Assembly (NCBI RefSeq): GCF_018531465.1
Contig: NZ_JAHDTF010000035.1
Span: 62,001 to 126,000 of the forward strand
Length of the DNA: 64,000 nucleotides
Direction of reading: 5' to 3'
Origin: Sphaerisporangium fuscum
Lineage (GTDB): Bacteria; Actinomycetota; Actinomycetes; Streptosporangiales; Streptosporangiaceae
The position numbers and the translations under genes were made by a program. Numbering within the stretch: position 1 is the first letter of the stretch; every line of letters starts with the position of its first letter. Shown piece after piece: positions 41,628 to 50,206 of the stretch. The notes below the pieces were generated by a model that was given only the letters and a program-made list of their open reading frames with translations, made no database searches and was not told the origin of the DNA.

Positions 41628-42584
41628 CTAGGGCTTGCCGGGCGAGGGGGCTCCGTCCGGCCAGGGCTCATCGGCCGGCGTCCGCTGTGGACGCCGGCCG
41701 CTGCGTTCGGTGGAGACCACGAGCGCGACGCCGACCACGATGACCAGGCCGCCCGCGATCACCGGCGGGGTCACCTGCTCGCTCAGGACGAGCACGCCGA
41801 GGAGCACGGCCACCACGGGGTTGACGTAGGCGTATGTCGAGACCAGCGAGATCGGGGCCTTGCCGAGCAGCCAGATGTAGGAGGTGAAGCCCACCAGCGA
41901 CCCGACGAGCACCAGGTAGGCGAGGGCCAGCGCGGACCCGGTGCTGATGGACGCCAGGTGGAGGCGTTCGCCCGACACCGTGCCGACCACGAACAGCCCG
42001 GCGCCGCCGACGAGCATCTCGACGGTGCTGGCCACGAAGGGATTCTCCGGCATGGGGATCCGGCCCGGTAGGAACGAGCCCGCCGACCACGACAGGGACC
42101 CGGCGAGGGTGATCACGATGCCGAACGCGCTGCCGCGGCCGCCGCCACCGCTCAGCGAGAGCCCCGCCACGCCGCAGAAGCCGATCAGCACACCGGCCAG
42201 TGTGAGCAGGTGAGGACGGTCGCGGGCCACCATACGGAAGATCACCAGCCAGAGCGGCACCGAGGCCACCAGGAGGGCGGCCAGGCCGGTGGAGATGTAC
42301 TGCTCGGCGATGGCCAACAGGCCGTTGCCGGAGGTGAGCAGGAGCAGACCGACCAGACCGGCGCCGAGGAACTGCGTGCCCGTCATGCGGAGCGCCGCGC
42401 GTCCCTTGGTGACCGCGAGCGCGCCACCGAGGATCGCCGCCGCCAGGACGAACCGGAGGCCGCCGCTGAGCATCGGTGGGATCGTCTCGATGGTGAGCCT
42501 GATCCCGAGGTAGGTCGACCCCCATACGACGTAGACAGCGATCAGCGCTGCCCAGATCCGGATGTCACGAGTGTTTTGGCCCAT
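41628..42584 (-). CDS. EamA/DMT family transporter
   Basis: A 318-residue protein with ten hydrophobic helices in two EamA repeats. YVVWGSTYLGIRLTIETIPP and SGGLRFVLAAAI are the first repeat signature; GSLVGFTSYIWLLGKAPISL and VSTYAYVNPVVAVLLGVLVL the second. This is the RhaT/YdcZ-like group that exports metabolites or amino acids. I chose ATG 42584; a TTG at 42596 is possible. Its upstream region carries the DnaA-box pairs described separately. Confidence 0.88.
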   Translation of the reverse strand: MGQNTRDIRIWAALIAVYVVWGSTYLGIRLTIETIPPMLSGGLRFVLAAAILGGALAVTKGRAALRMTGTQFLGAGLVGLLLLTSGNGLLAIAEQYISTGLAALLVASVPLWLVIFRMVARDRPHLLTLAGVLIGFCGVAGLSLSGGGGRGSAFGIVITLAGSLSWSAGSFLPGRIPMPENPFVASTVEMLVGGAGLFVVGTVSGERLHLASISTGSALALAYLVLVGSLVGFTSYIWLLGKAPISLVSTYAYVNPVVAVLLGVLVLSEQVTPPVIAGGLVIVVGVALVVSTERSGRRPQRTPADEPWPDGAPSPGKP

Positions 42585-42660
42585 GACTCGTGACAATACC
42601 CGCCTCGGATGGGGTGATTCATGTGGGTTTCGGACGGTGAGATGCCCTGATTAGGAGGCG

Positions 42661-42699
42661 GGTCACAGCTTTGTCCACAAGGTGTGGATAACTGTGACC
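42661..42699. promoter_or_regulatory. DnaA-box pair 1 inside a larger dyad
   Basis: TTGTCCACA (42671-42679) and, three bases on, TGTGGATAA (42683-42691, a perfect TTATCCACA on the minus strand). The pair is enclosed by GGTCACAG (42661-42668) and CTGTGACC (42692-42699). Confidence 0.75.
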
Positions 42700-42770
42700 G
42701 CAAGGGCGGGCGCAAGGTTACATTTCTGCATCTGGGCAGCGGGATTCGATGGGCCTTTGCTAGCCACGAG

Positions 42771-42791
42771 TTATCCACAGCCTGTGGATGA
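42771..42791. promoter_or_regulatory. DnaA-box pair 2
   Basis: TTATCCACA (42771-42779, perfect consensus) and, three bases on, TGTGGATGA (42783-42791, one mismatch). Same box-3-box geometry as pair 1, exactly 100 bp away. Confidence 0.75.
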
Positions 42792-42799
42792 AAGCGTCC

Positions 42800-43020
42800 G
42801 ATAGCCCCTGAGCGAGGCCGGTTCCGCACCGTAACCGGCGCCGAATTCCCCCGTCCCACATCCCACCGCCCCGGCGCCGAAGAAGCGGTCAGCGTGGGGC
42901 GGGAAGGGAAGCCCCGCCGCACGGCTCCCGGCCCGACGCCGTGGGCCGCACCCGGCCGCCCTCGTGACGGAGTGCGGGAGGGCCACTGTGTCTTTGCCGG
43001 TAGGCGTCCGGAGTGCCGGA
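42800..43020. other. Non-coding stretch upstream of repeat copy C
   Basis: Part of a 644-base gap between the EamA gene start and the 3' end of the three-part regulator gene. Outside the DnaA boxes and the repeat, I see only GC-rich sequence with no supported gene; open frames here lack codon bias or recognisable motifs. Confidence 0.5.
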
Positions 43021-43140
43021 GGGTCGCCGGTGGGCGTCGTCGCTCTCCCCGCTGACGGGTGTGTTCTCGATCGGCGCCGGGCCGGTGGGACGGCGTGCGG
43101 TGGAGCCGGCGCCGTCGTACGTCGGGAACCCGGCGCGTCA
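43021..43140. repeat. Dispersed structured repeat, copy C
   Basis: Third copy of the element at 8041 and 10481. Arms CGGCGCCGG (43072-43080) and CCGGCGCCG (43106-43114) form a perfect nine-base stem with a 25-base intervening segment, followed by TCGTACGTCGGG and CGTCGGG-AA-CCCGGCG. It lies about 90 bases past the stop of the three-part regulator gene (minus strand). Confidence 0.75.
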
Positions 43141-43228
43141 ACGCTGGTTCTCCCGGACGGGAGAGGGTCGATCTGGGTGTGGAGTGCGGGTCACCTGCCC
43201 CACGCGGGTGACCCGCGGCCCGGCTTCC

Positions 43229-44659
43229 TCAGCGGGGGCCGAGCTTCTCCACTATCAGGCGGTACAGCTGCCGGGGGCGGCCCGGTTGGGGGGTCCGGTT
43301 CGGCGGAAGCGGCCACGCGAGTCCCTCGTCAACCAACGTGCGCAGCAGGCGCCGAGCCGTGCGGGGAGTCACTCCGAGCATGCGCCCGGCGCTCTCCGCG
43401 TCCACAATCGTGTCGCCACCCTCCAGCTTGGCCGCCAGCCGTGCGAGCACTTCGACGCCCTTCGGCCGGCCCTGTCCTGGAGCCTGGGGAGGCATCCGGG
43501 GCGCGGGGACCAGCGTGCGGCCCTCGCGGTCCACGGCGAAGCCCTGGGGCTGCTTGCCGGCCTGTGTGCGGGCCAGTGCCGCCCTGGCGTGCGTCTCGGC
43601 GTCGTGGGTGGTGCGTCCCATGCCGATGCCGATCTCGACCGCGAGGCCGAGGTCGTCGCGGATCCGCGCCGCGAACGGCAGGACGCGGAAGCCGTCCGTC
43701 GCCGCGACCATGGAGCCGCGGGTCGCCGTCACCAGGTAGCTGTGATCGTCGATCGCCCATACGGCGGCGTTCATCCGATTGGCTTCCTGGACCAGCAGCC
43801 GGTGCAGGGACAACCGAAGCTCGTCACGCCAGTATCTCGGTGCCGCCCGCCGTACGGGCTCGCGTAACGTCGGTACCTCGATGAGCGCCACCGTCAGTTG
43901 CGACTCCTCCAGCCTGTGGTGCGCGCCGAGCAGCGCCGCCGTGTGCAGGGCGGTACGGACCGCCGCCGACGTCGGCCTGACCCGTACGGTCGGCACCCCC
44001 GCCGCGGTGAGCCGGTCGGCCACCGCGGGCAGGCACGTGAGCGCCGCCGTCGTGCTGCCCTGCCTGATCAGGCGCTCGTGGAAGGCCGCGACGGTGCCCG
44101 TCGCGCCCGGTTCCTCGCGCGTCTGCACGCCCGCCGTCGGCAGTCCGAGGTCGGCGTACGCCTCCTCGACGTCGGCACGACCCAGCACGTCCACACTGAC
44201 CCGGCGTGGGTCGATGCGTTCGTCCAGCGCCGCCTTGGCGATCGCCGCCGTCAGCGCGGGACCCCCGAGCTGGACGTAGGTCGCCGGGATCGTGAGCACG
44301 CCGGATCGTTTGGCCAGCTCATACGGCACCGGGCTCGCGAACAGGCATGCGTCGACCCCGGGCCCCAGCCGGACCACCTTGTCGGCGGCCTCCTGCTCGT
44401 CGCGGTAGGCCGCGGCGACGAGCCGGCAGGGAACCGGAGCCGCCGCGTTGCCCATGAGCATGACGCGCTCGACCAGATCATGGGGTCCTACCACCCCGAT
44501 CGTGAGGTCCGGCGCCGACGCGCCCACGCGTGACCCTCGTGGAGTTTCTTCGGCCCTTTCGACCAATGTTCGTACCATCCCGCCATACCTCTGATCGAGG
44601 TCGCCACACCGCTCGCCGGTGGGCCGGTACGTACATCCCGCGCGCCCGGCGTCCGGCAT
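43229..44659 (-). CDS. Orphan three-part regulator: sensor-like, GGDEF/cyclase-like and wHTH domains
   Basis: A 476-residue protein I cannot name. Residues about 50-210 (LTIGVVGPHDLVERVMLMGN and following) resemble a periplasmic-binding-like sensor fold. Residues about 270-390 (VALIEVPTLREP, NRMNAAVWAIDDHSYLVTAT, GLAVEIGIGMGRTTHDAETH) resemble GGDEF or GTP cyclohydrolase III-like nucleotide domains, but no GGDEF motif remains. Residues about 410-470 are a winged helix (AGRMLGVTPRTARRLLRTLV). ATG 44659 follows GAGAGG by a few bases; an upstream GTG at 44692 lacks this. Codirectional with murA but separated by a terminator. Confidence 0.65.
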   Translation of the reverse strand: MPDAGRAGCTYRPTGERCGDLDQRYGGMVRTLVERAEETPRGSRVGASAPDLTIGVVGPHDLVERVMLMGNAAAPVPCRLVAAAYRDEQEAADKVVRLGPGVDACLFASPVPYELAKRSGVLTIPATYVQLGGPALTAAIAKAALDERIDPRRVSVDVLGRADVEEAYADLGLPTAGVQTREEPGATGTVAAFHERLIRQGSTTAALTCLPAVADRLTAAGVPTVRVRPTSAAVRTALHTAALLGAHHRLEESQLTVALIEVPTLREPVRRAAPRYWRDELRLSLHRLLVQEANRMNAAVWAIDDHSYLVTATRGSMVAATDGFRVLPFAARIRDDLGLAVEIGIGMGRTTHDAETHARAALARTQAGKQPQGFAVDREGRTLVPAPRMPPQAPGQGRPKGVEVLARLAAKLEGGDTIVDAESAGRMLGVTPRTARRLLRTLVDEGLAWPLPPNRTPQPGRPRQLYRLIVEKLGPR

Positions 44660-44833
44660 GGCTTCCTCTCGAAATCCACTGGTCGAGTCCACCTCGCCGG
44701 GCCGCCGAGCGGCTCGCCGGCAGGCGCTCCACGGGCGTTCCCGGCCAGGGTTCGTCTCCCATCCGGTCTAGTCCTCCTTGGAACGATCGCTCGCCGAGGC
44801 ACTAATGTCACGCCCGGATTTGCCGGAAAGCAG

Positions 44834-44862
44834 CCGCGCCATGCCCGTCGGGCATGGCGCGG
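44834..44862 (-). terminator. Terminator after murA
   Basis: CCGCGCCATGCCC (44834-44846) and GGGCATGGCGCGG (44850-44862) form a perfect 13-bp stem with a three-base loop, 40 bases after the murA stop on the minus strand. Confidence 0.75.
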
Positions 44863-44902
44863 AGGGTTGTATCAGCAGGTCAGAGGTGCTTTACGGGCCG
44901 AG

Positions 44903-46174
44903 TCACGACCTAGAGGAAATCTCCCTTACCACATCCCCTCCCAGGGCGTTCATGCGCGCCGCGAGGTCGTGGTGGCCCCGGTCGATGAGGTACCCAGGGG
45001 ATACGACCGTCTCGCCCTCGGCGGCCAGGCCGGCGAGCACCAGGGCGATGCCCGAGCGGAGGTCGTGGGCCGTTACGTCGGTTCCGGTCAGGGGTGTGGG
45101 GCCGTGGACGACCGCGCGGCTGCCATCGATCTCGATGTGGGCGCCCATCTTGTTGAGCTCGCCGGCGAGGGCGAAGCGCCCGTCGAAGATGCGCTCGTGG
45201 ATGTAGCTGGCGCCGTCGGCGAGGCAGGCGACCGTCATGATCGGCGACTGCAGGTCGGTGGCGAAGCCGGGGTAGGTGTCGGTGATGACGTTGATCGGCC
45301 GCAGCGGCCGGTCGCGGCGCACGTGGAGGACCGCGCCGTCGGTGGCGAACTCGACGCCCATCTGCTCCAGCTTCCAGCGCACGACGCCGAGGTGCTCCAG
45401 GGAGGCGCCGACGAGGTTGACCTCGCCGCCGGTGATCGCCGCCGCCATGGCGAACACGCCCGCGTCGAGGCGGTCGGGCATCACTCGGTGCTCGACCGCG
45501 GTGAGCTCGTCGACGCCCTCGACGGTGATGAACCCCGTGCCGCCGCCGCTGATGCGGGCGCCCATCTTGGTCAGCATCTCGATGACGTCGAGAACCTCGG
45601 GCTCGAGCGCGGCGTTCTCGATGATCGTGGTGCCCTTGGCCAGGGCGGCGGCCATGATGAGGTTCTCGGTGCCCGTGTGCGAGGGGGTGTCGAGGTAGAG
45701 CGGGGCGCCGGCGAGCCCGGCGGCCTTGACGTGGATGACCGCCTCGCCCTCGTCGACCACCGCGCCGAGCCGCTTGTACCCCAGGTAGTGGAAGTCGAGG
45801 TTGCGACTGCCGAGGTTGCACCCGCCGACGCCCTCGATGACCGCCTCGCCGAGGCGGTGCAGCAGCGCGGGGACGAACAGGACCGAACCGCGGAAGCGCC
45901 GCGCGATCTCGGCCGGCAGCACGGGGCTGGTCAGCTTCGAGGCGTCGATGACCAGGGTCCGCTCGGCCTCGTGCAGCTCCACCTTGGCGCCGACGGCCTC
46001 GGCCAGCTCCACCGCCCGGCGTACGTCCTCGATGATCGGGACGTTCCGGAGCACCGTACGTCCTTCGGCGGCGAGCAGAGCCGCACCGATCATCGGGAGC
46101 ACGGCGTTCTTGGCTCCCTGGATGAACGCGGTTCCGCGCAGGGCGTTGCCACCGCGCACGCGGTAACGAACCAT
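44903..46174 (-). CDS. murA: UDP-N-acetylglucosamine 1-carboxyvinyltransferase
   Basis: A 423-residue EPSP-synthase-fold enzyme adding enolpyruvate to UDP-GlcNAc, the first committed peptidoglycan step. Conserved pieces: IQGAKNAVLPMIGAALLA (substrate Lys-Asn), GGCNLGSRNLDFH with Cys at the catalytic loop position, HTGTENLIMAAALAKGTTII, TDLQSPIMTVACLADG. Mycobacterial MurA has Asp where this has Cys, and the surrounding residues are divergent, so it may be a second MurA. GAGGAG precedes the ATG at nine bases. Confidence 0.9.
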   Translation of the reverse strand: MVRYRVRGGNALRGTAFIQGAKNAVLPMIGAALLAAEGRTVLRNVPIIEDVRRAVELAEAVGAKVELHEAERTLVIDASKLTSPVLPAEIARRFRGSVLFVPALLHRLGEAVIEGVGGCNLGSRNLDFHYLGYKRLGAVVDEGEAVIHVKAAGLAGAPLYLDTPSHTGTENLIMAAALAKGTTIIENAALEPEVLDVIEMLTKMGARISGGGTGFITVEGVDELTAVEHRVMPDRLDAGVFAMAAAITGGEVNLVGASLEHLGVVRWKLEQMGVEFATDGAVLHVRRDRPLRPINVITDTYPGFATDLQSPIMTVACLADGASYIHERIFDGRFALAGELNKMGAHIEIDGSRAVVHGPTPLTGTDVTAHDLRSGIALVLAGLAAEGETVVSPGYLIDRGHHDLAARMNALGGDVVREISSRS

Positions 46175-46314
46175 ATGATGTGGCTCCTCGGAATCTGGGG
46201 AATGACGCGCCTGACAACCGGACGGCGGCAAAGTTATCCGCCCACATTAGTCCTTTCGGGACGATGACCCGGCCGTTTCGGCGTGACTCCGCTGCCCGTG
46301 AAAGCCAAGATCAC

Positions 46315-47355
46315 TCAACGACCCGGGGTATTCGCCGGCGAACTTGGTGAGGCCGCGTGGAGAAGGTTGTCGGCCCGCTGGTCGACGAACCTCGTCACCA
46401 CCTGCTGGGCGTATCCGAACACCATCGCCCACACCAGGATCGACGTCTGAGAGCTTAGGCCGCCGAACCCCGGCACGAAGCCCGAATTCAGGATCAGCAG
46501 GCCCACGATCGCGGTGGCGACGCCGGCGGGGGCCTTGAGCAGGTTCTGCGCGACCGCCAGCGAGTAGCGCGTCGAGAGCTCCGACCTGGTCGACAGGCTG
46601 GCCGCGGTGGCGAGCGCCGCGCCCAGCATCCCGATCAGCGCCACCAGCGGCACGTCGCCGTGCGTGGGGTGCCCGGCGCCGGTCGGGCAGACCTGGTTGT
46701 CCCTCATCCCGAAGCTCGCGAGCAGGGTGCCGCTGCCGCACATGGGGATCGCGGACGGCCAGATCGCCCCGACGGTCACCAGCCCGGCCACGATGAGCGT
46801 CAGGACGGCGACGCCGCCGAGCAGCATGTTGCGGAAGCTGCGCACCCTCCCGCTCTCGATCGAGGCGGCGTTGTAGCCGGCCCTGAGCACCGACTGCAGC
46901 AACGAACGGTCCTGCTCGCCGATGTCACCGGCCGCGATGCGCGCGGCGAGCACGCTGATCCGGGCGTCGTCGGCGGGCAGGTAGGCGCGGCCGGTGGCGA
47001 GCACCTCGGGGGCGCGGGCGTTCAGCTCGCCGGCCGGGAGCAGCCCGTAGAGCAGGATGGTGGCCCCGTAGAGGTTCGACCAGGCCCCCTCGATCGCCTG
47101 GCCGGTCAGCCAGCGCCGCCAGCCCTGCCGTTCCCTGGCGTACTCCGCGGCCAGCAGCAGATGACGTCCGATCGCGGTGTGGAGCGCCTGAAGCCCCGGC
47201 TCGCCCTGGCGGATCATCACGCATCGCTCGGCGTCCGCCTGGATCTCCTCGGCGCGCGAGTTGATGTGCACCCGCCACACGCCCGGCCAGCGCAGCACCT
47301 CTCGCTGGCCGCCCTCGCCGGGCGCGTTCTGCCGTAACGCGGGGTCCACTGCCAT
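46315..47355 (-). CDS. Membrane protein of unknown function
   Basis: A 346-residue protein without a recognised family. The first 180 residues look cytosolic and helical (IGRHLLLAAEYARERQGWRR, GAWSNLYGATILLYGLLPAG). Four hydrophobic segments follow at about 185-208, 240-260, 285-305 and 315-335. A Cys pair lies in the first loop (IPMCGSG, QVCPTG). GGAGGAG precedes the ATG. It follows purD by 81 bases in the same direction, so may share its transcript. No catalytic motif is seen. Confidence 0.72.
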   Translation of the reverse strand: MAVDPALRQNAPGEGGQREVLRWPGVWRVHINSRAEEIQADAERCVMIRQGEPGLQALHTAIGRHLLLAAEYARERQGWRRWLTGQAIEGAWSNLYGATILLYGLLPAGELNARAPEVLATGRAYLPADDARISVLAARIAAGDIGEQDRSLLQSVLRAGYNAASIESGRVRSFRNMLLGGVAVLTLIVAGLVTVGAIWPSAIPMCGSGTLLASFGMRDNQVCPTGAGHPTHGDVPLVALIGMLGAALATAASLSTRSELSTRYSLAVAQNLLKAPAGVATAIVGLLILNSGFVPGFGGLSSQTSILVWAMVFGYAQQVVTRFVDQRADNLLHAASPSSPANTPGR

Positions 47356-47436
47356 ACGCTCCTCCAGGGCTCGGCCGTCACCCCGGCTTATCGCCTCGCG
47401 AGCCCCCCGCGCTACCCCTTCCCGATCTTCGCCGGG

Positions 47437-48669
<1,233 letters not shown>

Positions 48670-48893
48670 GTGGGGAGTCTACGGGGCGGGTCCGGGGTGT
48701 CCCGCGTCGGCGCAGGTCAGAGCCTCGGGGACGGCCCAAACCGTGCCGGGGGTACGGGGTGGCGGCGGTCTTTCGTCAACTTCTGCATGATCAGGGAATG
48801 CCCCGGGGGTGTACTCTGTTTGAGAAGGCCTGCCTGTGGTAGGTTAGGCCAGCTGTAGACCGTCCCTCTCGGCCGATCGGAGGTGGAATCGGG
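48670..48893 (+). other. purD/corA intergenic leader
   Basis: A gap of about 400 bases between divergent purD and corA. The right half holds a small ORF and hairpins listed separately. The left half should contain both promoters; GTGTACTCT near 48810 is a possible -10 for the rightward transcript. An M-box fold was looked for and not recognised. Confidence 0.4.
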
Positions 48894-48977
48894 ATGACAT
48901 CTGGTGATCCCAGCAGTACGTGCTCGCGCACGTACGTCGTGCGCAAACCCGACCACTCCAATTCGGTGTCCGACTGA
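48894..48977 (+). CDS. Small upstream ORF (27 codons) in the corA leader
   Basis: ATG at 48894 follows GGAGG by about ten bases and opens a 27-codon frame ending TGA at 48977 (MTSGDPSSTCSRTYVVRKPD and seven more residues). Codons 8-14 contain a perfect hairpin, GTACGTGC (48916-48923) with GCACGTAC (48928-48935) and a TCGC loop. Unlike real genes here, its third-position GC bias is modest. It ends 95 bases before corA. I propose a leader peptide; nothing shows it is translated. Confidence 0.4.
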   Translation: MTSGDPSSTCSRTYVVRKPDHSNSVSD

Positions 48978-49044
48978 GAGCCACGCGTCTTTCCCCCTTT
49001 TGAGCGACGTTTGTCGCCTCTGTCTGCTTTTGCGCGCGTTGGTT

Positions 49045-49060
49045 CCGCCAGGTCGGGCGG
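49045..49060 (+). promoter_or_regulatory. Hairpin abutting the corA Shine-Dalgarno
   Basis: CCGCC (49045-49049) pairs with GGCGG (49056-49060); the last two G residues are also the start of the GGAAGGG ribosome-binding site (49059-49065). Confidence 0.45.
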
Positions 49061-49072
49061 AAGGGACCCGTC

Positions 49073-50206
49073 ATGCGCTCGTCCACGCTTTTCCAGCGGA
49101 TCAACCTGCACCCCCGCACCGCTCCCGTCCGGCTGCGCATCCCCGCGCCGGTCGTCCCGGTGCGTCCGGCCATTCCGACCGGCCAGTGTGTTCCGCCGAG
49201 TGACTCGGTGGTGGAGTTCGGCGCGTACGTCGACGGCAAGCGCGTCGAGGTCGCCGGCATCCCCGAGGCCATCGGCCTGGTGCGCCGGCACAACGCCTCC
49301 TCCGAGGCGGGCGGCGCCTACGTCTGGGTCGGCCTCCACGAGCCCGAGGCCCCCGAGGTCGAGTGGCTGGCCGAGGTCTTCGGCCTGCACCCCCTGGCCG
49401 TCGAGGACGCCATCAAGGCCCACCAGAGGCCCAAGGTGGAACGTTACGGAGACTCCCTCTTCGCGGTCCTGAAGACCGTCGCCTTCCTCGACCACGACGA
49501 GCTGACCGCCTCCAGCGAGATCATCGGCACCGGCGAGATCATGGTGTTCGTGGGGCCCGACTTCGTCGTCACCGTGCGCCACGGCGAGCACTGCGCGCTG
49601 GCCGAGGTCCGCCGGCGCATCGAAGAGAAGCCCAAGATCATGTCGCGCGGCCCCTCCGGCGTGCTCCACGCCATCGCCGACCACGTCGTCGACAAGTACC
49701 TCTCGGTCGCCGACCAGATGCAGGTCGAGCTCGAGGAGGTCGAGGCCGCCGTCTTCGCCGACGTCAGCTCCCGCGACATCGGCCGCATCTACCAGCTCAA
49801 GCGCGAGATGCTCGAGATGAAGCGCGCCGTCACGCCGCTGCAGGCCCCGCTCAGGGCCCTGCCGTCGCGCCGCATGATCCCCTCGGAGATGCGCGAATAC
49901 TTCCGTGACGTCGTCGACCACCTCTCGCGGGTCTGTGACCAGGTCGAGTCGTCGAACGAGCTGTGCAACTCCATCCTGGAGGCCGCGCTGGCGAGGTCCA
50001 ACGCGCTGGCCAACGAGGACATGCGCAAGATCTCGGCCTGGGTCGCGATCATCTCGGTCCCCACGATGATCGCCGGCATCTACGGCATGAACTTCGACCA
50101 CATGCCCGAGCTGAAGGCCGTGTGGGGCTATCCGGTGGTGATCGGGGTCATGCTCGTCTCCTGTGCCCTCCTCTACCGGAGCTTCCGCCGCAACAGCTGG
50201 CTCTGA
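49073..50206 (+). CDS. corA: CorA family magnesium/cobalt transport protein
   Basis: A 377-residue CorA channel. The cytosolic funnel spans about residues 45-310, with the long helix MQVELEEVEAAVFADVSSRD; two membrane helices follow (VAIISVPTMIAGIYG and VVIGVMLVSCALLY) with the pore signature YGMNFDHMPEL. It imports Mg2+ as a pentamer. GGAAGGG lies seven bases before the ATG. The N-terminal 40 residues are proline-rich and unusual. The upstream leader has a small ORF. The last 34 bases overlap the convergent phosphatase gene. Confidence 0.95.
   Translation: MRSSTLFQRINLHPRTAPVRLRIPAPVVPVRPAIPTGQCVPPSDSVVEFGAYVDGKRVEVAGIPEAIGLVRRHNASSEAGGAYVWVGLHEPEAPEVEWLAEVFGLHPLAVEDAIKAHQRPKVERYGDSLFAVLKTVAFLDHDELTASSEIIGTGEIMVFVGPDFVVTVRHGEHCALAEVRRRIEEKPKIMSRGPSGVLHAIADHVVDKYLSVADQMQVELEEVEAAVFADVSSRDIGRIYQLKREMLEMKRAVTPLQAPLRALPSRRMIPSEMREYFRDVVDHLSRVCDQVESSNELCNSILEAALARSNALANEDMRKISAWVAIISVPTMIAGIYGMNFDHMPELKAVWGYPVVIGVMLVSCALLYRSFRRNSWL

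Noticed and set aside
42661..42791. Chromosomal origin (oriC)
   Set aside because: Only four DnaA boxes in two pairs, no AT-rich unwinding region and no dnaA/dnaN next to it.
42964..43884. Open frame upstream of and antisense to the three-part regulator
   Set aside because: Translation is low-complexity and overlaps the dispersed repeat; no start signal.
48670..49072. M-box (ykoK) magnesium riboswitch before corA
   Set aside because: The conserved M-box core sequence and multi-stem layout were not found; only a small ORF and two simple hairpins.
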